Assembly: GCF_022539665.2 (NCBI RefSeq)
Contig: NC_081332.1
Coordinates: forward strand, 1,137,773-1,201,772
Direction: 5' to 3'
DNA: 64,000 nt
From: Daphnia carinata
Taxonomy: Eukaryota; Arthropoda; Branchiopoda; Diplostraca; Daphniidae
A program made the translations under genes and the position numbers. Shown one piece after another: positions 1-9,717 of this stretch. The notes beneath the pieces are model-generated. The model was not told the origin of the DNA and made no database searches. It saw nothing but the letters and a program-made list of their open reading frames with translations. Every line of letters begins with the position of its first letter. Position 1 is the first letter of the stretch.

Positions 1-991
1 ACGACACCCTCTTCTGCGTCGAAGAGCGCACATGTTGACTTTTAGCGCTGGTGCGTCGTTTGACTAATGGGCTCTTCATCACTGGCATCGTTGTCTTCTG
101 TTCTCCTAAAAATGAATTGTCTTTCTTAGCGTTTGAGACATCAATGACGTCATCCACTTGCGCCCTTTCCATCGAGATTTCAGCGTTTTCTAATGGAGAT
201 TCGCATGGTTCGTAATCGACTAGAAATCCGCTTGATGGCGGTTGATTAGCGTTGAGAAAAGCACTATCCTACGAAACAAAAAAATGCCAACGATTTTCAA
301 ACGACAAAAAAGCAGAAACGAGAGAAAGCAAAGCAAAGAGATAAAAGCCTTACTAAAAGGAAATCAAAGCCAACATGTTCCAAACCGGAAACAAGGGTGA
401 TGACCACTTGCAAAGACGTAGAGTCTCTGAGCAGAGCGTTGGGTAGATAATGTTCCGACAAATGTGACGGTCTATCTTCCAGCGTGGCCAGGAAAGCTTC
501 GAGAACAGCCTCGTTTAGAGAAAGCAAAAGCCAAGCTCTCCCTGAACCAGACCGCGATGTAAATGAGAAGAAAAGTGTGTTTGCCAAATAGGTTTACCTT
601 TGCTGATATTGTTAGCGGCGGAAGAAAGCTGGTTAATGAAAGAAAGAACAGAAGAAGGAAGAAGTGCAGCAAAGACGGGCCAATAACCGTTTTTTGGGAT
701 ACGCAACCCATCGAGTAGCACGTGATCGAGAGCGTGAATCAGACGTGCCGCAACGTTAATTTCGTAGCGTTTGCAACCACCAGGACAAGAAATACAAAGC
801 TGAACCTAACGTACACGGCAAAACAACACGACAACAAGAAAATAAGGCCTCTGCGGTCCAGTTAAACGAGAATTACGCCCCTTTTCCGTCCACTTAACTG
901 TTGTAGATATTGAATTGTTTAAATAGGTCATTACCTCTTTCACGGCGTCTCCTAAAATCACTAGCAACCGACTGTTGTTCGACGGATTCAT
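1..991 (-). CDS. RUN-domain protein, PLEKHM1/PLEKHM2-like (N-terminal part, cut by window edge)
   Basis: Four exons read on the minus strand: 991-935, 799-598, 541-354 and 268-1, the last running off the window. All junctions are GT-AG and phases agree (0, 1, 0). The start ATG at 989-991 follows a CAG acceptor near 1018, so a 5' UTR intron is likely. The predicted protein begins almost directly with a RUN domain: a LIHALDHVLLDGL helix, then GRAWLLLSLNE and NALLRD...LVSGLEHVGF, the pattern of PLEKHM-family RUN domains. After the domain (about residue 150) the visible exon is polar and disordered. PLEKHM proteins are adaptors that bind Arl8/Rab7 GTPases and link late endosomes and lysosomes to kinesin or to fusion machinery; that role is inferred from family. 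The C-terminal PH or zinc part lies outside the window, so PLEKHM1 and PLEKHM2 cannot be told apart. Confidence 0.75.
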
Positions 992-2510
992 ATCATCTCT
1001 TGCTTGTGCAGAAACCTGTAAGTGCAAAAGCAGACCGCGTTTACAGGTGTGCCTCATTTGAATTTCATAGGGATGACTACCATCTAGTGATGAAATAATA
1101 AATTAATGCCAAGAATCGTGAGAAAAAAGTTTGTTTCTGGTATTTTCGGTAAAAGTATAATTTCTCTTCAGTCGTCCTTGAAATTACCTTACCTGGAAAG
1201 GTGAAATCTTTGGGGATAGTTGATTGGCTTACTAAGAGTGTACTCACAACCTAAATAAAGGTCAAAAACAGTTGTTTAGAATACATTAGCAAATGCTCGT
1301 AAAATGTGATATTAAATATTCGTTGCCATAACCTAATGGAATTCTACACATCTTGAAAGCATTTAAAGTGATACAGTTGTCAAGAATGACATGACACCAG
1401 GAAGTGAGTATCAAGTAGTCAGCTTACTTGACTAACCAACCGGAATAGACATGAAATTGATATGTCAATGAGTCAGGTAACTTTTGGAGATACCATAACC
1501 AACCATAGAGCAGGTTTATTTCACACTAGCGATTGACACTCTCTTACACGTGATTTTTTACACCTGAGAGGATTAAGTATGCACAATCCAAATCTCGATA
1601 ACTTGTTCTGGCCATTTCAAAACGGGTGGCCGTACAATAGGCACAAAACGATTTTATTATCATGTTAATTAGTACTAAGAACGTAACTTACTTGTAATTA
1701 TAGAAGCACGACAGCTGAACGGAGGTAACTTGCAGAAAGTTCTTTTTGTCGAATAACTTTAGGCGTACTGTGTTGTTGACTATAACTCGCCATTGTTTTT
1801 CTCCCACCCAAGGGGTGTGAAACGGCCCTCCCTACTTTCAAATCAACTATTGGTTTAGAAAATCACCGCTAGATGTCTAGAACAAAGCGCGGGAAATTCG
1901 AAACAGTCTCATAAATAGATAATAAAAATAATATATAACTAAAATCGTGTGAATTTGGCTTTTTATATAATGAAAACACACACACACTATCCGAGTGGTT
2001 GTACACACAGAGTGACGCGTTGCACACAGGACCGCTGTAGACAAATCAGGGTTGGGGGAAAAATGATGCAAAAAAAAAATGGCGAATCATCGAGCGTGGA
2101 TCGAATTCGAACACGAAATTATAGCTTAAATCATCATAGGATCGGATAACCAACTGCAAAGTGCCGAACGAACGGGGAAGATGCGACCCTAACCTCCACG
2201 CGCGTAATGAAAGCGTAAAACAGAAAGATCCAACGATTTTTCCATTGGTTACACCAACCGACGTGAGAGCCGGAAATCACCGCAAAAAAACGCCTCTCTT
2301 TACACACACGAATTTGTTTGAGTGGATGATTCGATTAAGGAAGGTTGTCCCGTTAGTTTCAATTATGTACAGCATTTATGGGAGTTGATCAAGTCAATCA
2401 CATTTGGAAAAAAAAAAATTATAATAATAATAAGAATGAAAATGTTGAGAACCACAAGTGGAGGAGGAAAAGCGAAAACAATACAGAATTCTATATTTTC
2501 CTTTTTTTTT
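992..2510. other. Intergenic region between the PLEKHM-like and SCAF genes
   Basis: About 1.5 kb upstream of the PLEKHM-like gene and downstream of the SCAF stop codon. I see no frame with protein-like composition. A TTTATT (AATAAA on the minus strand) lies near 1653-1658 and could be a distal poly(A) signal for SCAF, but this is weak. Several A/T-rich runs are present around 1915-1940 and 2408-2430. Confidence 0.5.
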
Positions 2511-5500
2511 TCAATCAGTTGAAGGCGGTTCTTCTTCTTCCGTTCCGGGAGCAGTTAAATCCGCATCAGCGTGAGGCAGCGTCGGTGGTGGCGGTCTCGG
2601 AGAAGACGCGGGCGGTGGAGGTGAATGAGACTTGGAGGTAGTGGTTGCATCACCAACGGCAGGAGTGACACTCGATTCAAAGGTGGCCGATGTCCCATCG
2701 TCTGTGGAGGGTTCTCGTACATCACTAGGGATTGGCACTTTCTTGCTTCCTTCGCCTATTGGAGCCGGAACTGGAAGTGGGACAGCTTGGATGCTATTGC
2801 CACTAATTGGCGCTGCTGCTGCTGGATCGGGACTCTTACGGTCGCTCCATCGTCCGCTGCTTCGTCGTTCACTGGTACGCCGTTCTCGATCACGCGGTGG
2901 CAGTGGATCACGATCTCGATCGCCACTTCGTCTTCTATCACTACCGCGATCTCCTCTACCTCCATAGCGATCTCGACTGGACTGCCCTCGATCGTGGCCA
3001 CGAGGTGGCAAAGGTGGAGGTGGGGGTCTTCTGGGGCTCGACCAATCCGCACCTCCTCGTCCACCCCGACCGCCAGAATGATCTCGATCACGCTCACGAT
3101 CACGATCCCAATGACGTGAAGGTGGTTCGCGATCGGGCCAATCTTCCTGCTGTCTCCATCGAGGCGGTGGCAAATGCTCTTCGTCCCAAGCAGGTTCCAC
3201 TATGTCTCCCCGGAATCCTCCGCCACCTCCTCTCCCTCCTCGACCTTCATGACCAAAGTGCCTCCCTCTCATCGAACCGAAATTGTCGGGACCAAACGAC
3301 GTTCCCCCTGTTCACGACGAAAAACAAAACAAATTAATTCAATTAATTTAAACGTAAAACGTCAGATGTCATACCAAGATGTGGCTGTCGTGGCATAAAA
3401 GGGTCATCATTGCCAATAGCTCCTCCCCTGCCAGGAGTTCCAAACGTGTCGGGTGGACCTCCTCCACCTCCTCTGAGAAGACGAATGCCCATTTCAGCAG
3501 CGGCGGCCGTGAGCGGGACGCCACGCAAAGAAGATGCCAAATTTGGAGACAGACCGTATTGGTCTGCGGAGGATCCTGGACCGGCCATGTCCGTTCGAAG
3601 ATGCAAAGGACCAGCATCTCGTTCCGGTAATTCTGGGCCGTTGTTATTATTATGGTGGTGATGGTGATGATCAACCGGCCCAGCGTCGTGATTAGCCAAA
3701 CTCCTAAGCCGTTCCAGCAACCTAGGGCCATTATTGCTCTTGTCCGGCGTCCGATGTTGCAGCTGTTGGCGATGCTGCATCAGATCCGGGCGATCTTCTG
3801 CGAACTGATCGTTCCAGCCTCCAACACTTCGATTGCGGCCATCCATTTCTTTATGATGCTGCTGCTGCTGGACTTCATCGTCGGCTTCTTCCAGTTCCAT
3901 GTCATCGGCGTCGTCCTGAGATGGCATTTGTGGTGGCTGTTGCGGCTGCTGGTGCGGATGGCCAGTTAAATGCGGATTGAAAACACTGAAAAAACCGGAC
4001 GGACCGGCTGGTTGGCCCATTCCCGGTCCTAATCCTTGGGCAGCTGCTGCAGCGCCGAGACCGGCCAAAATGGACTGGCCAAGTAGGTGCGTAGCCATAG
4101 CTGCATTGGTGCCCGCACCGGCTGCTTGACTCATGAGAAGATGGGCAGCGGCGGCAGTGCCGGGCGGAGGCAGTCGCAGTCCAGGTGGCATCCCGAGCGG
4201 TACGGGTAAGAGTCCGAGCGAATGCGGAGCCACAGCTGCATAAGTGGGAAGATTGGCCGGCAGTGTAGTCGTGGCAGCATTCAAAGACGATGGACCCGAC
4301 GCCGTAGACATCACTTGTCCACCACCGCCTGGCTCACTCATTTCGGGGGTAGGGGGACCCGCTTCCGGAATAGGGATGAAACCAGTTGGCGCCATGGGAA
4401 TCATCTGTGGCCCTACTTTGTCCTCCTAGAAATGGAATCAAAACAAATTTTAAGATTCTGAAATTCCTGCTAAAATAATGAATTAAATAATTACCTGATT
4501 TAAATGGTGGCGCATCCAGGGAGGCAGCGTCTCTTCGTCGAAAGATCCGCCCTCTTCCAGCGCTTCCAAGTCCGTCATTTGGCTGAGTCGCTGCCAGGGC
4601 ACGTAAGAGACTCCTTGGTCCACTTCCCAAAAGTCTTTCCATTCTTTAGCTTTGACTCCTTTGCCCGGCGCCCAGGCCAGCTGTGTATAAGAAAAAATAC
4701 AAATCAATTTCTCGAACAAACTCATTAACATGAAAAAAATAAAATAACGTACAGTGATGGCTTTGCCCTGTAGTTTATGTCCAGCCAATTTAGTCAACGC
4801 CCGGAAAGCGTCCTGTCGACGGTGCATGCAGACGAAAGCGCAGCCTCGTGGCGGAATCAAATCGATGGAAACAATTTCTCCGTACTGGCCAAACGTATCT
4901 GACAACTCTTCTTGCTGGACCAACTTGCTCAAGTGGCCGACCCACAACGTGGTACTACAAACGCTCAGCGATTCTTTCTTGATGGGGGGCAGACCCCGTC
5001 GTTTTCTGTCACGTTCTTTCTCACGTTCCAGACGTTCCTTTTCCCTCTCTTGGTCTCGAGAACGCGATCGAGGTCTGATGCGACTATTGCGATTTCGAGA
5101 ACGACTTCTGGAACGTCTACGAACACCACCTCGATCCCGTGATCTCGATCGTGACCGGCTCGATCTTCTTCCACCGTGACGGCCTCCGCTTCGAGCTCGT
5201 CTACTACGCGATCCCGATCGACTTCTCCGTCTCTCTCGTTCTCTGTGTTTCGTTGCAAATGAACTATGAAAATGTGAAACTATGTTTTATAGAGGTACTC
5301 TGAAGAGAGGGTCTTACTTTGATCTAGGAGGATCGATTTCAATGACTTCACCATTGCCTGGCTGAAACAAGTCCTCCCTGATGGTTGGAGGATGATGATG
5401 TTGTGGGAACGGAACTGAAGGGGCATTAGGTGGCTGCGGCGGATGATGGTGAGGGAAGCCTACTGGCTGATGACCCATACCGCCAGCTCCCATTGGCATG

Positions 5501-6991
5501 AAACCAGGTGGCGGTTGGGTGAAATCTATTTGACCATACTGTCCATGGTTATTGGCCGATTCCCAGTTTGATTGCTCTTCGTGTTGCTGTTGATGGTGAT
5601 GAAGATGGTGATGATTCGTATTAACTGGAGTCGGCTGGACAACGGGTTGAGAGATCTGTTGCTGCAAGCTTTGCAGATGTCTTAAAATATCTGGATTTGT
5701 CAGCAAACTATACAGACAGAAATGAATAAGAATTAGATGTTTTGAATAAATTATCGACAATGAAAACAAAATTAAAACGTACGTTCCAAGGGTTTCCGCC
5801 GAATTGGACGTGGAAACTGGTGTCGGGGCAGTTTGAGCAGGCTGTTGTTGTTGTGGGGGTGGTGGCGGTTGTTGTTTTGATTGGTGTTGACTTGATTCCC
5901 TAACTGCCTTGTCTGGTTCCTCATCTTCTTCGTCGTAGTCAAAGTCTAATAACTTTTTGTTGAATCGTATCTGTCCCGTATCGTTGGTACTTGTGGGACC
6001 TTTAGCTGATGGTGGCGGTTGAGTCGCTAATGGATTGTTGGCATTATTTGGTGGCTCTTGACCAAAAAGATGTTGTAAATGTTGTAGCCTTGTGGCTAGA
6101 CTCATTTCTGTGCTGCTCAGACTGGGGAGATTGCCCATTACCAGTGACTGACTCTGTAAAAATTGAAATGGATTTAGCAAACATGAATGAGGTTGACAGC
6201 ATTTATAATGTACCTGATTTCCATCATTGGAAGTCTCTTCGAAACTTACTGCAGCCTCCTTGTTGCCATTAAGCATAGCAGAACCTTCCTGAGAATTACT
6301 CTTTCCTGTAGATATTCCTGAACTAGATGCTCCTTTCGAATTAACATATTGTGCTACCTCCTTGTACTTTGGGTGATTTGAATCGGCCATGTCGAAGAGA
6401 GGCTGGATTACTTCAGGTGGGAACACGGCATTCTTCTGCCACAAGTTGAGCACCCTGATGACTTTACTCTGCAAAACAACATTGTTGTTCAATAAATAAT
6501 TTCTAGCCATAAGACTTTACTACCTTCTCTTCCACAGTGCACTGATATATGAAGTAGAATGTGTATGTCACATTTTTGGAGAACCGTGGTGCAAACACAT
6601 CTTTATCAGCTCCGAACTGATGTCTTGATTGTCTGACTATGGAGTCAATCACATACAACCCAGGAATTTTGTATTCTGGTCGGCACTAAAAATTCAACAG
6701 AAGTTTCAAATGTCAGCTTAGGTCTTTATAGTGGATGAGAGTTTGTTAACGTTGCTGACTTTTTGCAGAAACTTTTCAACAGACTGAACAACATGTTTGT
6801 AAAACTTGACTGCTTTGATGGCGCCCTTCGTGATGGCAGTCATTTTCGCCTTAGATATCGGTGGTTTCATTTCGTAGAGCGAAGAGAGCTGAAAATAAGA
6901 ATTAGACATTTGAATTGTGCATTCCATCAGTCAAAGTTGAAGGATTTCGAGCATTTCATACCTCCGCATTAAAAGACTTCACGGTATCCAT
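2511..6991 (-). CDS. SCAF4/SCAF8: SCAF4/SCAF8 homologue: CID + RRM protein binding the RNA polymerase II CTD
   Basis: Ten exons join in one frame to 1293 aa: 6991-6962, 6888-6760, 6685-6524, 6468-6214, 6153-5783, 5707-5318, 5263-4753, 4680-4495, 4425-3375, 3307-2511. Residues 1-140 form a CTD-interacting domain that starts MDTVKSFNAEL and contains KPPISKAKMT and LYVIDSIVRQSRHQFG, nearly as in vertebrate SCAF8. A Gln/His/Pro-rich middle follows, then an RS/RE-rich stretch (about 450-530), the conserved KRRGLPPIKKESLSVC linker and an RRM (about 549-622) with TTLWVGHL and RGCAFVCMHR. The C-terminal third is low-complexity (His/Asn runs, RGG and RD/RE repeats, Pro-rich tail). In animals these proteins bind phosphorylated Pol II CTD in the nucleus and suppress premature polyadenylation. 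Exon 2 uses a weak donor (GTCAGC). Confidence 0.93.
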
Positions 6992-7469
6992 GGCGCTAGC
7001 TGGAAATATCCAACACTGCGTTTGTTAATCCTTGAGTAGCTAATCGATGCAAAAACACGCGTTCCGGCAAGAAACTCACAATGTTTTCAAGTCCATTTCC
7101 CACGCAAAATTTTCGACGCCGTCAATGAAACGAAAAAAAAATCCAATATGGATGCCGGAAATATGGACGTGGCATTGCCATGTTTACGTTTTCTTAGTAT
7201 ATCTTTTTTTTATTATATAATTATATAGTTTAGAACACACTTTCCTTAAAATTAATGAGGATTTTAAAAAGAAATATATATCTTTCTTTTGAAGATTAGA
7301 AGTTTAAAGAATAGTTCTACTAGAAATTAATGAAAGAGGGAATTCTAAGTTTAGGTGTTGAACAATCGGAAGAGATTTGAAATCAATCACATTTCTTTTT
7401 TTTATTTTTGAATTGCAGTTTACAAAAAGTAACAAAAAAGTTCATACATCATTGTACAAGATTGTTAGA
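6992..7469. other. Short intergenic region upstream of SCAF
   Basis: 478 bp between the SCAF start codon and the stop of the next minus-strand gene. It must hold the SCAF promoter and the 3' end of the zinc-domain gene. The 7195-7330 stretch is very A/T-rich. No coding signal is visible. Confidence 0.5.
7401..7406 (-). promoter_or_regulatory. Probable poly(A) signal of the DUSP12/RNF180-type gene
   Basis: TTTATT on the plus strand is AATAAA on the minus strand, 64 nt beyond the stop codon at 7470-7472. Confidence 0.5.
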
Positions 7470-7892
7470 TTATGAATTCAGCATGTCCACTTTACTGCTT
7501 GTCAATCTCACAGGAGGAAGGACATAGTGTTGACATTGGCATTTTTGTCCCGAAAGAAAATCAAAGGATCCAAGCCTAGCATCACATGAAGGGCAAACAA
7601 TTTTACCCTTTGTCCAGGAAGACTTCAATTAAAAAAATAATTTCTAGTTATTATTGGTTGATTATATTGAAATTTTGGTTGGCAATATGCTACTTACATT
7701 CTGTATTAGGGTTTCAAGCCACTTTGGTAATTGCTCATCCTTTATGTATAAAATGGATTTTTCAATAAAGCACTGCTCATTGCCCACTCTCGGAGAACTA
7801 TCAGATCCGTGGCAAGTCGTAATGCAATCTTTTTCGTCGGGTGCAATCAACTTTGAACGACATTTTCGACAACGAACGTGAAATTCTGACAT
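7470..7892 (-). CDS. Small protein consisting only of a DUSP12/RNF180-type zinc-binding domain
   Basis: Two exons, 7892-7698 and 7622-7470, give 115 aa. The N-terminus has VRCRKCRSKL (first CxxC). The second exon has WTKGKIVCPSCDARLGSF followed by CQC, matching the C-terminal cysteine-rich module of DUSP12 and the N-terminal module of RNF180. The phosphatase domain of DUSP12 and the RING of RNF180 are both absent. Neighbouring sequence is fully occupied by other genes, so a larger gene is unlikely. Such zinc modules bind protein partners or RNA in their families; the function here is unknown. The gene is followed upstream, 74 bp away, by NTAQ1 in the same orientation. Confidence 0.8.
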
Positions 7893-7966
7893 CTTTTCGT
7901 CTGCTATTACGCAAAGGTACTAGAATTGCGTTTGAAAGTTGGGCCAACACCAACATATATTTCCAA

Positions 7967-8743
7967 TTATGAAAATCGCAAAATAAAATTCTGATGGTTC
8001 AAGATTTGACCAGGAACTTCTTGATCACTAGTATTCGTCATATTAATAAACGCGTATAAATTATTTCGGGATGTGGTATTATAAATAGGAGGATAAACTG
8101 GGGGTGGTTTCAACCACTCCCCATCCTTGATCATATGGGTCCTGTCTGATGCAAATGAAGCAAGGTACTGGTCAGCTGGTATGACTCTAAAAGATCTGAA
8201 AATGAAAAGCGTGGTGAATAAATAAAGTAATCCAAGTTTCTTTCTGTGAGTTAACCTGCGAAACTGGGTTTGCAGAGTCTCATCAGATCCCAAGGCGCTA
8301 GTCCTGTATTCATCAAATGAACAAGGAAATGCTAATGTTGTATCAAGATCATAAACGTCACATTTTGTATTTACATAATGGATGAATATGACATGATAAT
8401 CCTAGAGAAAAATTGTAAAAAGCTATCAAAAATTGGATTGTCCTTTTACTATTATACCCAGACAACTAGTCCTTGATGATTGCTACTGTTTTTTTGGCTC
8501 CACAGTGGGACAGTTTGATTTTCATTTGAAATGAATACAGCATAACATTCATGAAGTAGTGCTGGATGATTCCCTCTGAAGTAGTTGCATAAATGCCAGA
8601 CATTCTCCTCACTCCATGTGTTAATTGGGAAAACCAAACAGAAATCATTCAGTGTCAATCAGAAAAGTAGAAAATCTGTGAAAATAAACTTGCCAGTAAG
8701 AATTTGTGTAAATGCATTCTTCTCGTGTAATTCGAAGAGACAT
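7967..8743 (-). CDS. NTAQ1: Protein N-terminal glutamine amidohydrolase (NTAQ1/WDYHV1)
   Basis: Four exons, 8743-8694, 8611-8458, 8401-8256 and 8195-7967, give 192 aa, close to the usual ~205. The enzyme deamidates N-terminal Gln to Glu, feeding proteins into the arginine branch of the N-degron pathway in the cytosol and nucleus. The catalytic triad is visible: Cys17 in SYCEENVW, His71 in the WDYHV signature and Asp in VYDLDT (about residue 86-88). FASDRTHM and EWLKPPPVYP are also as in the family. Intron 1 is GC-AG (donor GCAAGT at 8693-8688) and splits the catalytic Cys codon TG|T; no GT donor gives the conserved reading. The gene is divergent from PTRHD1. Confidence 0.94.
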
Positions 8744-9033
8744 TTGAAATAAAATTTAGAGTCTGACTATTTTGATTTCACTTATTTTTAAACCTAAAAT
8801 TTCCGCTAGGTGTCTTTAGTTACCATTATGGAGGGAAAATTTTGGTTTTGTTTCAAAAATTATTATGTTTACATATTACATGGAAATATAATTCCTTGAT
8901 TTTTATAAAATCTTGGTGTATCTTTTGATTTATTTTTTGATTTAATAATGGATGTTTTCATTGATTTTTGTTTTTGTTTTTTGTGTTCTCGTATGTCTCA
9001 ATAGGTGGCTTTGTTCAAAACAACTTTGCCAGC
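8744..9033. promoter_or_regulatory. Divergent intergenic region (NTAQ1 minus / PTRHD1 plus)
   Basis: The two start codons are 290 bp apart and point away from each other, so the interval probably acts as a shared bidirectional promoter. It is A/T-rich with no clear TATA at a useful distance. An AG at 9002-9003 after a pyrimidine-rich stretch could be the acceptor of a 5' UTR intron of PTRHD1. Confidence 0.45.
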
Positions 9034-9517
9034 ATGGCTGCCTGCAGTCTCGTTCAATATGTTGTCATTCGAAGTGATCTGAAAACGGTAACAAGGCATT
9101 AATAATTTGTTTTATTTTTGTTCTCAAATTATTCTTATTCTGGTAAGGTTCTACAATGGCCTCTCGGAGCTTTAATGGCGCAAGCATGTCACGCTTGTAC
9201 TGCCGTCACCCACCTTTTTTACCAAGATCCAAACATGCAGACTTATTTGGCTGACTTGGACAACATGCATAAAGTCGTGCTGGAGGTAATCATAACAATA
9301 AAATAAGCAGGACGTTGTTGTAACTTTAATTTTTTTTTTCAAGATTGCTGATGAGCCATCAATCAAAGCTCTTGCAGAAAAGCTTACAGAAAAGAAAATT
9401 GATCACAAATTATGGATTGAACAGCCAGAAAACATCCCAACCTGCCTCGTTACCAAGCCTTATCCTAAAACAGAAATCCAATCACATTTCAGGCATTTAA
9501 AACTATGCAAAGGTTAA
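9034..9517 (+). CDS. PTRHD1: PTRHD1, Pth2-type peptidyl-tRNA hydrolase domain protein
   Basis: Three exons, 9034-9087, 9148-9285 and 9344-9517, give 121 aa in one frame. The sequence follows human PTRHD1 along its length: LVQYVVIRSDL at the start, WPLGALMAQACHACTA, MHKVVLE, KKIDHKLWIEQPENI and KPYPK. The Pth2 fold hydrolyses peptidyl-tRNA in archaea and eukaryotes; PTRHD1 itself is a small cytosolic paralogue whose substrate is not firmly known. The human protein has an extra N-terminal stretch that is absent here, so the Met at 9034 is a natural start. The gene converges on the methyltransferase gene 200 bp downstream. Confidence 0.93.
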
Positions 9518-9702
9518 TTTATGTAACTGCATACATTCTGCCTAATTTCTTACCCATTTTGTGGCGAAAATGGGTAAAGAAGTGCTAAAAATGAATAATT
9601 TTCAACCAATGTTTTACATCAGGGTGTTTACTTATTTTTATGTTTTTTTACATTTAAGTAAAAGTTGTCAAGAAAAGGTACAACAAAATCGTCAGATCAG
9701 GT

Positions 9703-9708
9703 TTTATT
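9703..9708 (-). promoter_or_regulatory. Probable poly(A) signal of the PEAMT gene
   Basis: TTTATT on plus (AATAAA on minus) lies 10 nt beyond the methyltransferase stop codon at 9718-9720, implying a very short 3' UTR. Confidence 0.5.
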
Positions 9709-9717
9709 ATCAGAAAG

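Noticed and set aside
2625-3337. Long plus-strand open frames opposite the SCAF C-terminal exon
   Set aside because: They are shadows of a low-complexity, RD/RE- and Pro-rich coding exon on the minus strand.
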